This document shows positions 17,604 to 26,599 of a stretch of DNA of 64,000 bases, piece after piece (position 1 is the stretch's first letter; each line of letters begins with the position of its first letter). The stretch lies in NCBI RefSeq assembly GCF_900199205.1, contig NZ_OBMJ01000001.1, positions 1 to 64,000 of the forward strand. Direction: 5' to 3'. Source of the stretch: Streptomyces sp. 1331.2 (GTDB lineage: Bacteria; Actinomycetota; Actinomycetes; Streptomycetales; Streptomycetaceae). The notes below the pieces were generated by a model. That model was given only the letters and a program-made list of their open reading frames with translations, did not search any database and was not told the DNA's origin. Position numbers and translations under genes: made by a program.

Positions 17604-17759
17604 GGAGAGCCTTTCCGAGGGCGGGTTCGGTCTTCTGTGCGTGGGCACGCGGGGTCGGGGGGCCTGTCCTGACGCACTGGTCCCGAATTGTCCTCAATGT
17701 ATCGATCTGAGTGGGTTATGGCGCCGCCGGGATCGGTGCCCGAGCCAGTCGGGCGAGTT

Positions 17760-17816
17760 AGTTGCATGAGCGGTCTATGGGCCTTGGCTGGTATTTTGCT
17801 TGATGGCTTATCCTGG
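17760..17816 (+). promoter_or_regulatory. Candidate operator/promoter of the MarR gene
   Basis: The 7-mer AGTTGCA (17760-17766) also occurs, or its complement TGCAACT does, in the promoters of the MFS gene at 18604 and the OYE gene at 46721. Downstream are a TTGGCT and a TATCCT hexamer (about 17785 and 17810) with a long 19-bp spacer that could be the MarR promoter. The assignment is by motif sharing only. Confidence 0.4.
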
Positions 17817-17846
17817 GAGCGCAACCCTTCGGGAAGGAGGCGGCCC

Positions 17847-18314
17847 ATGACCGCCACGGACCCCGCACTCACCGCGCTGGCCAGCGGCTGGGGCGCCCTG
17901 TCCCTGCTGCACGGCAGGATCGAGTCGCACATCGAGCGCGCCCTGCAGTCCCGGCACGGCCTGAGCGTGCGGGAGTACTCGCTGCTGGACGTGCTCAGCC
18001 GCCAGCACGACGGGGAGGGCGGGCACCTGCAGATGAAGCAGGTCGCCGACGCGGTCGTGCTCAGCCAGAGCGCCACGACCCGCCTGGTCACCCGCCTGGA
18101 GGACCGCGGCCTGCTGGCGCGCTACCTGTGCCCGACCGACCGGCGCGGCATCTACACCGACGTGAGCGAGGCCGGCCTGGAGCTGCTGGCGCAGGCCCGT
18201 CCGACCAATGACGCCGCCCTGCGCGAGGCGCTGGAGCAGGCCGCCGGCAACCCCGAGCTGGTCCCGCTGGTGCGGGCGGTCGAGGCCGTGGACGCCGCCT
18301 CCCCCCGGCGCTGA
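17847..18314 (+). CDS. MarR family transcriptional regulator
   Basis: A 155-residue MarR-type winged helix protein. It has the N-terminal dimerisation helix (RIESHIERALQSRHGLSVRE), EYSLLDVLSRQHDGEGGHLQ, the recognition helix KQVADAVVLSQSATTRLVTR and the wing LEDRGLLARYLCPTDRRGIY. MarR proteins repress nearby efflux or redox genes until a phenolic or oxidising ligand binds. The start at 17847 has GGAAGGAGG directly upstream. The next gene (18604) encodes a drug-exporter-like MFS protein whose promoter carries TGCAACT, so it is the natural target. The same motif occurs before an OYE gene 28 kb away. Confidence 0.88.
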   Translation: MTATDPALTALASGWGALSLLHGRIESHIERALQSRHGLSVREYSLLDVLSRQHDGEGGHLQMKQVADAVVLSQSATTRLVTRLEDRGLLARYLCPTDRRGIYTDVSEAGLELLAQARPTNDAALREALEQAAGNPELVPLVRAVEAVDAASPRR

Positions 18315-18525
18315 CCCGGCCCCGCTCCCCGACTCCCCCGCCGGCCGTCGCCGGCCACCGATCACCGACCGGGCCCGATCCCGTTCCGCCGCCACCGCGG
18401 CGCGGACGGGGTCGGGCCCGGTCGCATGTCCCGGCCCCCGCCGGCCATCCCCGCTTGGCCGCCACCGCTTGGCCGCCCCCGCCGACCGACCCGACCCACG
18501 CGCGGCGCGTGCCCGCTATCAGCGT

Positions 18526-18555
18526 TTGCACTTATCGCGCGTCTGCAACTATTGT
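18526..18555 (+). promoter_or_regulatory. MFS exporter promoter with TGCAACT motif
   Basis: The elements are -35 TTGCAC (18526-18531), an 18-bp spacer and -10 TATTGT (18550-18555). TGCAACT overlaps the start of the -10 at 18544-18550. The region reads as two related 12-mers, GTTTGCACTTAT and GTCTGCAACTAT. The OYE promoter near 46612-46641 has the same -35, spacer length and motif position. Confidence 0.6.
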
Positions 18556-18603
18556 CTGAGCACGCAAGGCGCTCACTCAAGCAATCACAGAAGGGTCGGG
18601 CCC

Positions 18604-19806
18604 ATGCCTCTCGCTCTCCTCGCCCTGGCCATCGGCGCATTCGGGATCGGGACCACCGAGTTCGTGATCATGGGCCTGCTGCCCCGGATCGCCGACGACT
18701 ACGGCGTCTCCATCCCCCACGCCGGCCTGCTGGTCACCGGCTACGCGCTCGGCGTCGTCCTCGGCGCACCGCTGATGACCGTCCTCGGCACCCGGATCGG
18801 CCGCAAGACGATGCTGATGCTGCTGATGGGCCTGTTCACGGCCGGCAACCTGCTCTCCGCACTCGCGCCCGACCTCCCGCTGATGCTGGCCGGGCGCATC
18901 GTGGCCTCGCTCGCCCACGGCGCGTTCTTCGGCATCGGCTCCGTCGTCGCCGCCGACCTGGTCGCCCCCGAGAAGAAGGCCGGCGCCATCGCCACCATGT
19001 TCACCGGCCTCACCGTCGCCAACGTCGTCGGCGTCCCGCTGGGCACCTTCGTCGGCCAGGCCGTCGGCTGGCGCACCACCTTCGTCCTCGTCGCCTCGCT
19101 CGGCGTCGTCGGCCTGCTCGGCATCGCCCGCCTGGTGCCCGACCTGCCGCGCCCCGAGGGCGCCCGCCTGCGCCCGGAGCTCACCGCCTTCCGCAACCCG
19201 CAGGTCCTGCTCGCGATGGCGATGACCGTGCTCGGCTTCGGCGGCGTCTTCGCCTCGATCACCTACATCGCGCCGATGATGACCCACGTCGCCGGCTACT
19301 CCGACGGCGCCGTCACCTGGCTGCTGGTGCTGCTCGGCATCGGCATGTTCCTCGGCAACCTGCTCGGCGGCCGCTTCGCCGACCGCAGGCTGATGCCGAT
19401 GCTGTACGCCTCGCTCGGCGGCCTGGCCCTCGTCCTGGCGCTGTTCACCCTCACCGCCCACGACAAGGTCCTCGCCGCCGTCACCCTCCTGCTCGCCGGC
19501 GCCCTCGGCTTCGCCACCGTCCCCCCGCTGCAGAAGCGGGTCCTGGACCAGGCCCACGGCGCCCCCACCCTGGCCTCGGCCGTCAACATCGGGGCGTTCA
19601 ACCTCGGCAACGCGCTGGCCGCCTGGCTCGGCGGGGCCGTCATCTCCGCCGGCCTCGGCTACACCGCCCCGAACTGGGTCGGCGCCGCCCTCGCCGCCGC
19701 CGCCCTCGCCCTGGCCCTGTGGTCCGCCGCCCTGGAGCGCCGCACCCCCTCCCGGACGACCGCCCCCGCGGCCGCGGCGCCCGCCCCCGTTCCCGTCCAC
19801 CACTGA
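18604..19806 (+). CDS. MFS transporter, DHA1 drug/chloramphenicol-exporter type
   Basis: A 400-residue twelve-helix major facilitator. It starts directly in helix 1 (LALLALAIGAFGIGTTEFVI), typical of the AraJ/YdhP/Cml exporters, followed by GLLPRIADDYGVS, the A-motif-like TRIGRKTMLM, and motif C GLTVANVVGVPLGTFVG, which marks antiporters. The Ala/Pro-rich tail after the last helix is short and cytoplasmic. It probably exports small toxic or antibiotic molecules by proton antiport. The start at 18604 follows AAGGG. The upstream MarR gene and a promoter with a shared operator motif suggest inducible control. A small HbpS/GlcG-family gene follows 78 bp downstream. Confidence 0.88.
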   Translation: MPLALLALAIGAFGIGTTEFVIMGLLPRIADDYGVSIPHAGLLVTGYALGVVLGAPLMTVLGTRIGRKTMLMLLMGLFTAGNLLSALAPDLPLMLAGRIVASLAHGAFFGIGSVVAADLVAPEKKAGAIATMFTGLTVANVVGVPLGTFVGQAVGWRTTFVLVASLGVVGLLGIARLVPDLPRPEGARLRPELTAFRNPQVLLAMAMTVLGFGGVFASITYIAPMMTHVAGYSDGAVTWLLVLLGIGMFLGNLLGGRFADRRLMPMLYASLGGLALVLALFTLTAHDKVLAAVTLLLAGALGFATVPPLQKRVLDQAHGAPTLASAVNIGAFNLGNALAAWLGGAVISAGLGYTAPNWVGAALAAAALALALWSAALERRTPSRTTAPAAAAPAPVPVHH

Positions 19807-19884
19807 TGCGTTGCACTGACCGGCCCGCCGCACTGACCCGCCGCGCTGGATCCCCTCGCCGAATCCCCCTCCCGGAGAACCGCC

Positions 19885-20307
19885 ATGAGCACCACCACCG
19901 CCACCGCCCCGCTGACCACCGCCGACGCCGAGGCCCTGGTCGCGGCCGCCCGCACCGCCGCCGAGGCAGCCGGGGTCGCGGTCGCCGTCACCGTCCTGGA
20001 CGCCGGCGGGCACCTGCTCGCCTTCCGCCGCGACGACCGCGCCGTCCTGATCTCCGGCGAGACCAGCACCCGCAAGGCCTACACCGCCCTCCAGCTGAAC
20101 GCCCCCACCGCCGACCTGGTCGACCTGGTCAAGCCCGACGGTCCGTTCCACTCCCTGCCCACCGCGCTGGAGCGCCCCCTGCTGTTCATCGCCGGCGGCC
20201 TCCCCGTCCACCGCGACGGCCGCCTGATCGGCGCCCTCGGCATCGGCGGCGGCGCCCCCGAGCAGGACCACTCCTTCGCCACCGCCGCCCTGGCACAGCT
20301 CGGCTGA
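19885..20307 (+). CDS. GlcG/HbpS family protein
   Basis: A 140-residue protein covering one complete GlcG/HbpS (DUF336) domain: LTTADAEALVAAARTAAEAA, VAVAVTVLDAGGHLLAFRRD, SGETSTRKAYTALQL and GGLPVHRDGRLIGALGIGGG. Members bind heme or cobalamin-like ligands, or act as adaptors beside oxidoreductases; HbpS senses heme and redox stress. There is no signal peptide here, so it acts in the cytoplasm, unlike secreted HbpS. The start at 19885 follows CGGAGAA. It trails the MFS exporter by 78 bp on the same strand and could be co-transcribed with it. Confidence 0.85.
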   Translation: MSTTTATAPLTTADAEALVAAARTAAEAAGVAVAVTVLDAGGHLLAFRRDDRAVLISGETSTRKAYTALQLNAPTADLVDLVKPDGPFHSLPTALERPLLFIAGGLPVHRDGRLIGALGIGGGAPEQDHSFATAALAQLG

Positions 20308-20498
20308 CGCCCCGCCCCCGCCGGGCCGCCCCCGCCGCCGCCACGCTCCGCGCCTCGCCCGTACCGGGCAATTTCCGCCGCGTCCCGCGGCCGGTCGCGC
20401 GCGGGCGGGCGGCGGATGTGGCAGGCAGGAGGACGGCGGCCGCGCCCCGCAGCGGGCGCACGCACGGGCCGCCTCCCCTGCGACCGAACGGAGCCCCC

Positions 20499-22538
20499 AT
20501 GCGCCGACGCCACGGCGTCCTGCTGACCGCCGCCCTCCTGGCCCAGCTCGCCGCCGGGCCCTCCCACGCCGCCGCCCCCGCCGGGTGGGACCCGGCCGGC
20601 CAGTGCGGGGTGGTCCGCAGCGGCGACACCCCGCTCGGCGGCGCCGAGGTGACGCTCTACCAGGCCGGGGACGGCCGCGGCGCCGCCCCGCGCGTGCTGG
20701 CCCGCACCCGCAGCGCCGAGGACGGGCGCTTCACCCTCGACTACCGCCGCCCGCGCGACCCGAACGCCGTCCTCTACGTGCTCGCCGACCTCGGGCCCGC
20801 CCCCACCCGCGCCCCGCAGGCCCCGGCCGCACCGGAGCGCGCCCTGCAGGACCGGCCCCCGCGGCACGGCCCGGACGGCCCGGTCACCCTCGCCGCCGTG
20901 CTCAGCGGCGCCGGGGCCCCGCCCGAACTGGTCGTCAACGAGCGCACCACCGTCGCCGTCGCCTACGCCCTGGCCCGCTTCACCGGCCCCGCCGGCGTCT
21001 CCGGCACCCGCCCCGGACTGCAGAACGCCGCCGCCATCGCCCACAACCTGGCCGACACCGGCACCGGCGACATCGCCGCCCCGCTCGCCACCCCGCCCAA
21101 CGGCGCCCTCACCTCGACCATGGCCGAGTTCAACACCCTGGCCAACCTGCTGGCCTCCTGCGTCACCGGCGACGCCTGCGACCAGCTGTTCGACCTGGCC
21201 CGCCGCCCCGGCCACGAGCGGCCCCGCGACACCCTGCGGGCCGCCGTGGACATCGCCCACGACCCCGGCCACAACGCCGCCGCCCTGTTCGCCCTCGCCG
21301 ACACCACCCCCCGCTACCGGCCCGCGCTGCCCGCCGCCCCCGACGCCTGGACCGTCGCCCTGCGCTACGACGGCAACGGCCGGGAACTCGACGGCCCCGG
21401 CAACATCGCCTTCGACGCCGACGGCAACGCCTGGGTCAGCAACAACTACGGCTACGACGCCGACCCCGCCCACCCGGTCTGCGGCGGCCGCACCGTCCTG
21501 AAGTTCACCCCCACCGGCCACGACGCCCCCGGCGCCCCCTACACCGGCGGCGGCCTGTACGGGGCCGGCTTCGGCATCACCGTCGACGCCCGCGGCAGCG
21601 CCTGGGTCGCGAACTTCGGCTTCCAGGGCCGCGGCTGCCCGATCGACCCGACCGACCTCGAACGCAGCCTCTCCCAGTTCGCCCCCGACGGCACCCCGCT
21701 CTCCCCGCCCGAGGGCTGGCGCGGCCACGGCATCGCCCAGCCCCAGGGCATGGCCGCCGACCGCTCCGGAACCGTCTGGGCCGCCGACTGCGGCGGCGGC
21801 GGGGTGACCCGGATCCCGGACGGCGACGCCACCCGCGCCCGGGAGGTCCCCACCCCCGCACTGAGCAAGCCCTTCGGCGCCGCCGTCGACCCCGACGGGC
21901 GCCTGTGGGTCAGCGGCAACGGCAACGACAGCGTCCAGGTCCTGGGCCCCGACGGCACCGCCGAACGGACCGTCACCGGCGGCGGCCTGCGCCGCCCGCT
22001 GGCCCTCGCCACCGACAGCAAGGGCTACGCCTGGGTCAGCAACAGCGGCATCCTGCCCGTCCCCTGCGCCGACACCACCGCGGACGACCTCACCACCGCC
22101 GCCCTGGCCGGCGACACCGGCCCGCGCCCGGGCGCCTCCGTCACCCTGATCGCCCCCGACGGCACCCCCGCACCCGCACCCTTCACGGACGGCGGCCTGT
22201 TCCTGCCCTGGGGCATCGCCGTCGACGGCGACGACACCGTCTGGGTCGCCAACTTCGGCGGCCACCGCGTCGCCCGACTGTGCGGCACCGACCTCACCGC
22301 CTGCCCGCCCGGCCACCGCACCGGCCAGCCCCTCTCCCCGCCCGGCACCGGCTACTCCAGCGACGCACTGGAACGCAACACCGGCCTGCAGATCGACCCC
22401 TCCGGCAACGTCTGGCTGGCCAACAACTGGCGCACCGTCCCCGTCCAGACCAACCCCGGCGGCCACGAACTGGTCGTCCTGATCGGCGCCGCCGCCCCCG
22501 TCCGCACCCCCGCCCTCGGCGGCCCCGCCCAGCCCTGA
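20499..22538 (+). CDS. Secreted NHL-repeat beta-propeller protein
   Basis: A 679-residue exported protein. The signal peptide is MRRRHGVLLTAALLAQLAAG with cleavage after SHAAA. An Ig-like or SdrD-B-type domain follows (CGVVRSGDTPLGGAEVTLYQ to DGRFTLDYRRP), then a helical linker, then five or six propeller blades containing DADGNAWVSNN, DARGSAWVANFG, DRSGTVWAADCG, DPDGRLWVSGNG, DSKGYAWVSNSG and DGDDTVWVANFG. This is the NHL/SMP-30-like or Vgb-like repeat, often seen in extracellular lyase or sensor-like proteins. No catalytic residues are apparent. A weak GGAG lies upstream of the ATG. It is probably monocistronic, with the MMPL gene following 148 bp later. Confidence 0.82.
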   Translation: MRRRHGVLLTAALLAQLAAGPSHAAAPAGWDPAGQCGVVRSGDTPLGGAEVTLYQAGDGRGAAPRVLARTRSAEDGRFTLDYRRPRDPNAVLYVLADLGPAPTRAPQAPAAPERALQDRPPRHGPDGPVTLAAVLSGAGAPPELVVNERTTVAVAYALARFTGPAGVSGTRPGLQNAAAIAHNLADTGTGDIAAPLATPPNGALTSTMAEFNTLANLLASCVTGDACDQLFDLARRPGHERPRDTLRAAVDIAHDPGHNAAALFALADTTPRYRPALPAAPDAWTVALRYDGNGRELDGPGNIAFDADGNAWVSNNYGYDADPAHPVCGGRTVLKFTPTGHDAPGAPYTGGGLYGAGFGITVDARGSAWVANFGFQGRGCPIDPTDLERSLSQFAPDGTPLSPPEGWRGHGIAQPQGMAADRSGTVWAADCGGGGVTRIPDGDATRAREVPTPALSKPFGAAVDPDGRLWVSGNGNDSVQVLGPDGTAERTVTGGGLRRPLALATDSKGYAWVSNSGILPVPCADTTADDLTTAALAGDTGPRPGASVTLIAPDGTPAPAPFTDGGLFLPWGIAVDGDDTVWVANFGGHRVARLCGTDLTACPPGHRTGQPLSPPGTGYSSDALERNTGLQIDPSGNVWLANNWRTVPVQTNPGGHELVVLIGAAAPVRTPALGGPAQP

Positions 22539-22686
22539 CCGAGCCCCCGTGCGCCCTGCCGGCCCGGGCCCGCCACGCCGGGGCCGGCAGGGCGACTACC
22601 CACCGGTACCCGTGGCCCGCCCCCGCCCCGCCGGGAACACTGCGCCGATCGGGCGCACCCGCGCGCGACACACCCGGGAGCCGTCC

Positions 22687-24930
22687 ATGCCGCCGTCCGC
22701 CCGACCCGCCCCCTCGGCCACCGCACGCCCGGCCCGACGCGCCGCGCTGCGCCGCCTGGGCGAGTGGTGCGCACGCCACTCACTGATCGTCATCGTGCTG
22801 TGGATCGTCGCCCTGGCCGGCATCCAGGCCGCCAACAAGACGGTCGGCGGCACCTACTCGGACGACTTCTCCCTGCCCGGCACCCAGGCGCAGCAGGGCC
22901 GCGACGTGCTGCAGGCGCACGAGCCGGCCGCCGCGGGCACCAGCTCCCAGGTGGTGCTGCACGACGCCGCGCAGCTGCCCGGCTTCCAGGCGCAGATCAC
23001 CCAGGCGCTCACCTCGCTCCAGCAGCTGCCGCACGTGATCGCGGTGCAGAGCCCGCTGCCGCCGCCGGGCCAGCCCCCGGCGCCGGGCGGTCCGCTGGCC
23101 GCCGACGGGCTGACCGGGTACATCACCGTCCGCTTCGACACCTCGCCGGCCCTGCTGGGCACCGACTACCTGACCGGGGTGGACGAGGCGGTCGCGCCGC
23201 TGCGCCAGGCCGGGGTGCAGGTGGAGTACGGCGGTCCGCTGGGCGAGCTGGCCCGGCCGGCGCCGGACGACCGGGCCAGCGAGGCGATCGGCTTCGCGGT
23301 GGCGGTCGTGGTGCTGCTGGTGGGCTTCGGCAGTCTCATCGCGGCCGGGCTGCCGCTGCTGACGGCGCTGTTCGCGGCGGTGGTGGGCCTGGGGGTGCTG
23401 GGGCTGATCGCGGCGCTGTCCACCTTCGCGACCGTCGCCCCGACCCTGGCGACGATGATCGGCATCGGGGTCGGCATCGACTACGCCCTGTTCCTGCTGA
23501 CCCGCCACCGGCAGAACCTGATGGACGGCGTGGACCCGGTGGCCTCCGCCGGGCAGGCGGTGGCCACCAGCGGACGGGCGGTGCTGGTCTCCGGCTGCAC
23601 AGTGATCATCGCGCTGTCCGGGCTGTCGGTGTCGGGCATCTCCTTCATGGCCAAGCTGGGCGCGGCGGCGGCCGTGACCGTGGTGTCGGCGGTGCTCGGC
23701 GCGCTCACCCTGCTGCCGGCGCTGATGGGGGTGATCGGGCGCCGGATGGACCGCTTCTGCGTGCGCCGCCCGATCGCCGAAGCCGGCGGCGCCGAGGGCG
23801 AGGGCGGCGCGGAGGCCGGCGGGACCTGGCACCGCTACGCCCGCCGGGTGGAGGCGCACCCCTGGCGCTTCCTGGTGGCCGGGGTGGTCGTGCTGGCGGT
23901 GCTGGCGATCCCGCTGTTGTCCATCCAGCTCGGCCACATCGGCGACGGCGCCGACTCCACCGACTTCACCGACCGGCGCGCCTACGACCTGATGTCCCAG
24001 GCCTTCGGCCCGGGCTCCAACGCGCCGCTGACGGTGGTCGTCGACCAGAGCGCGGTGCCCGCCGACGCCCGGGCCGGCCTGCAGACCTCGGTGCAGCAGG
24101 CCCTCACCCACCTGCCCGGCGCCGCCAGCAGCACCCCGCTGCAGACCAGCCCGGACGGCGCGGTGCTGTTCGGCACCGTCATCCCGGCGGGCGCCCCGCA
24201 GGACCGCGCCACCACCGACCTGGTCAACCGCCTGGCGGACCACGTCCTGCCCGACGCGGTGAGCGGCAGCGGCGCGAAGACCTACGTCACCGGCAACACC
24301 GCGGCCCAGGTCGACTTCCTGGACATCGTCTCCAGCCGGCTGGTGCCGATCATCGCGGTGGTGGTCGGGCTGGCCTTCCTGATCATCCTGGCGGTCTTCC
24401 GCGGCCTGCTCGTCGCGGTCAAGGCCGCGGTGCTCAACCTGCTGTCCATCGCGGCCTCGTACGGGGTGGTGGTGGCGGTGTTCCAGTGGGGCTGGGGCGG
24501 GCCGGCGCTCGGCGTCGCGGGGAAGGTCCCGATCGAGAGCTACGTGCCGATGATGATGTTCGCGATCGTCTTCGGGCTGAGCATGGACTACGAGATCTTC
24601 CTGCTCTCGCGGGTGCACGAGGCCTGGCTGCGCACCGGGCGCAGCCAGGACGCGGTGGCACACGCGCTGGAGATCACCGCGCGGGTGATCACCTGCGCCG
24701 CGCTGATCATGGTCAGCGTCTTCGCGGCGTTCATCGTCAGCGACAACATCGTGATCAAGATGATGGGGCTGGGCCTGGCCGTGAGCGTGCTGGTGGACGC
24801 GACGATCGTGCGGCTGCTGCTGGTTCCGGCGGTGATGACCCTGCTGGGCTCGGCGGCCTGGTGGACGCCGCGCTTCCTGGACCGGATCCTGCCGCACATC
24901 GACGCGGAGGGCGAGGGCGAGAAGGCCTAG
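22687..24930 (+). CDS. MMPL/RND-type transporter
   Basis: A 747-residue membrane protein with two matching halves, each with one leading helix (SLIVIVLWIVALAGIQAA; WRFLVAGVVVLAVLAIPLLS), a large extracytoplasmic loop and a block of five helices. Diagnostic motifs are the VGIGVGIDYALFLLTRHR segment in the first half and VFGLSMDYEIFLLSRVHE in the second; the Asp-Tyr pairs are the proton-relay residues of MmpL transporters. Actinobacterial members export lipids or lipid-linked metabolites and lack an outer-membrane channel. Substrate and partners are unknown. The start at 22687 has GGGAG upstream. It has the standard length for the family. Confidence 0.9.
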   Translation: MPPSARPAPSATARPARRAALRRLGEWCARHSLIVIVLWIVALAGIQAANKTVGGTYSDDFSLPGTQAQQGRDVLQAHEPAAAGTSSQVVLHDAAQLPGFQAQITQALTSLQQLPHVIAVQSPLPPPGQPPAPGGPLAADGLTGYITVRFDTSPALLGTDYLTGVDEAVAPLRQAGVQVEYGGPLGELARPAPDDRASEAIGFAVAVVVLLVGFGSLIAAGLPLLTALFAAVVGLGVLGLIAALSTFATVAPTLATMIGIGVGIDYALFLLTRHRQNLMDGVDPVASAGQAVATSGRAVLVSGCTVIIALSGLSVSGISFMAKLGAAAAVTVVSAVLGALTLLPALMGVIGRRMDRFCVRRPIAEAGGAEGEGGAEAGGTWHRYARRVEAHPWRFLVAGVVVLAVLAIPLLSIQLGHIGDGADSTDFTDRRAYDLMSQAFGPGSNAPLTVVVDQSAVPADARAGLQTSVQQALTHLPGAASSTPLQTSPDGAVLFGTVIPAGAPQDRATTDLVNRLADHVLPDAVSGSGAKTYVTGNTAAQVDFLDIVSSRLVPIIAVVVGLAFLIILAVFRGLLVAVKAAVLNLLSIAASYGVVVAVFQWGWGGPALGVAGKVPIESYVPMMMFAIVFGLSMDYEIFLLSRVHEAWLRTGRSQDAVAHALEITARVITCAALIMVSVFAAFIVSDNIVIKMMGLGLAVSVLVDATIVRLLLVPAVMTLLGSAAWWTPRFLDRILPHIDAEGEGEKA

Positions 24931-25156
24931 CGGGCCCAGCGGGTCCGCGGGGGTCGTCCGAGCCGTCGGGGCGGCCGGTCCGGCGCGGTGTCAGCATGCC
25001 GGTGCTCCGGCCGTGCGGCGGCCAGGGCCCGGGCGCTGTCGGTGAGTTCGGCGAGTGGGAGGTTACGACGGATGCGGGCGGAGTGGGGGTTGCCTGCGCG
25101 GCCGCTGAGCTGACATATCATCTGTTGATCTTGAAAGCTAGGAACGGGGTTTCGGC

Positions 25157-25795
25157 ATGGTCGCGCGGATCGGCACCACCGCACGGGGATTGGGCATCGG
25201 TATGGCGGCGGTCGTCCTGGGAGGGGTGCTGAGCGCCTGCGGGTCCAGCCCGATCTCGGGCGACCTGGCCGCCGGCGCGCAGAAGTGGCCGGACTTCCGA
25301 ACCGTGCTGTCCGACAAGGTCGCGCTGAAGCAGACCCTTCCGGGCCGGGCGGCCATGCCCGGCTGGGAGGTGCACCGCAACCGGGTCGCCACCGCGGAGG
25401 AGTCGGGCGACGAGTGTCCGGGCTGCAAGCTCGACGGCACCGCCGACTTCGAGGCCGGAGTCGTCACGGCCACCTTCAAGATCACCACCTTCGGCTCCTC
25501 GGGCGAGGCGAGCGCGTACCTCGCGAAGGCGGCCAAGGAGTTCGAGACGAAGGCCGGCACGTCCTCCAAGCTCTCGGTGCCGGCCACCGGGAACGAGACC
25601 GTCGCCTACAGCGGCACGTACCACGACAGCCCGCGCAACGTCGTCCTGATGCGGGTGGGCACCGCCTTCGCGGGCGTCATGCTTGAGGACTCCTCGGACG
25701 TGGCGCAGCTGCAGAAGATGGCGACGATGCTCGCCCGCCGCGTCGAGCAGGCCGCCGCCGGGCAGACCGTCGACGCCGCCCTGGGCGCCGGCTGA
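25157..25795 (+). CDS. Putative lipoprotein of unknown function
   Basis: A 212-residue exported protein with a lipobox (LGGVLSAC, Cys about residue 27), so it is predicted to be anchored outside the membrane. The mature part has a short loop with two Cys (DECPGCKLDG) and an alpha/beta body (VVTATFKITTFGSSGEASAY, LAKAAKEFETKAG, NVVLMRVGTAFAGVML). The layout, with strands followed by a helix beginning SSGEASAYL and a late VVLMRVG strand, resembles the extracytoplasmic domains of the four membrane proteins at 49.3-53.1 kb, but I cannot prove homology. The Shine-Dalgarno is weak (AGGAACGGGG). An AT-rich stretch upstream (25110-25140) probably holds the promoter. Confidence 0.65.
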   Translation: MVARIGTTARGLGIGMAAVVLGGVLSACGSSPISGDLAAGAQKWPDFRTVLSDKVALKQTLPGRAAMPGWEVHRNRVATAEESGDECPGCKLDGTADFEAGVVTATFKITTFGSSGEASAYLAKAAKEFETKAGTSSKLSVPATGNETVAYSGTYHDSPRNVVLMRVGTAFAGVMLEDSSDVAQLQKMATMLARRVEQAAAGQTVDAALGAG

Positions 25796-25825
25796 TCCGG
25801 CGCGCCCTCGTGGGCGGGCGCCCCG

Positions 25826-26170
25826 TCAGCGGCGGCGTGCGGCGTGGATCGCGGCGCCGCCGGCGGCGGTCGCCCAGCCGAGGAAGGCCTGTCGGCCCGA
25901 GGTCGCCCAGGTCGGCCCCTGGGCTTCGTAGGAGCCCAGGGAGACGTGGTAGTCGCAGCCGGCGGCCGGTTCGCCGGCCAGGCGGACCTGGACGGTCGCC
26001 GACTCGGCGGGCATGGTCGCGGCGTTCGTCCAGTGGGCGCCGCCGTCGACGGAGTACTGCACCGGTGCCCGCCCGCAGTCGGAGGCGGCGTGGGCGGCGG
26101 GCGCCGTGACGGCGGCGGCCGCGGCGGTCAGGGCGAGGGCGGTGGGCGCGGACGAACGGCGCGGGCGCAG
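25826..26170 (-). pseudogene. Truncated secreted cell-wall protein relic
   Basis: The frame encodes a signal peptide (SSAPTALALTAAAAAVTAPA), SDCGRAPVQYSVDGGAHW and CDYHVSLGSYEAQGPTWATS ending GRQAFLGWATA. This pattern belongs to Streptomyces secreted proteins that normally continue for well over 100 residues, often to an LPXTG-like sorting signal. Here the protein stops about 12 residues later. No ATG, GTG or TTG exists in frame before the signal peptide; only a CTG at 26170 is available. Loss of both ends argues for a remnant, although a non-canonical start is possible. Confidence 0.5.
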
Positions 26171-26299
26171 GCGGGGCGCCGGCGCGGGGGCGGGCGCGGA
26201 CGGGTGAACCGCCCCGCCGTCCCGGGCGCCTGCTCGGGCCCGGCCCGCGGCACCGGCCCGCGGCGGTGGTGCTCCCCGGCCGCGGGCCTGCGGTCGTCG

Positions 26300-26599
26300 T
26301 CAGTGCAGGGGGTCCTTGAGATGGCGGGCGGCGGTGCGGATGGCGAGGGTGTAGGGGGCGTCCAGGGCGCGGGTGCGGGCGTCGAGTTCGGCGAAGGGCA
26401 CCAGCGCCCGGTGGCTGTCGTCGGTGGCCTGGGTCCAGGCCGTCCAGGCGTTGTGGACGTCCTCGTCGGTGACCTGTTCGCCCTTGGCCTGCAGCAGGAC
26501 GGCGTAGATCCGGAACAGGTCCTCCGAGCCCGTGGGAGGTCTCGCCTCCGAGGGCAGGCAGGAGCGGATGAGGTCGGCGATGGGATCGAGATGGCTCAT
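26300..26599 (-). CDS. DUF7701-like small protein
   Basis: A 99-residue soluble helical protein: SHLDPIADLIRSCLPSEA, SEDLFRIYAVLLQAKGEQVT, DEDVHNAWTAWTQAT and LVPFAELDARTRALDAPYTL. It resembles a small actinobacterial family (DUF7701 in my recollection) with the same AVLLxAKGxxVTxEDVHxAW core. Its ATG overlaps the stop of the upstream membrane-protein gene (ATGA at 26596-26599), so the two are translationally coupled. The function is unknown. The partnership with a RipA/SLATT-like membrane protein suggests a regulatory or effector subunit. Confidence 0.65.
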   Translation of the reverse strand: MSHLDPIADLIRSCLPSEARPPTGSEDLFRIYAVLLQAKGEQVTDEDVHNAWTAWTQATDDSHRALVPFAELDARTRALDAPYTLAIRTAARHLKDPLH

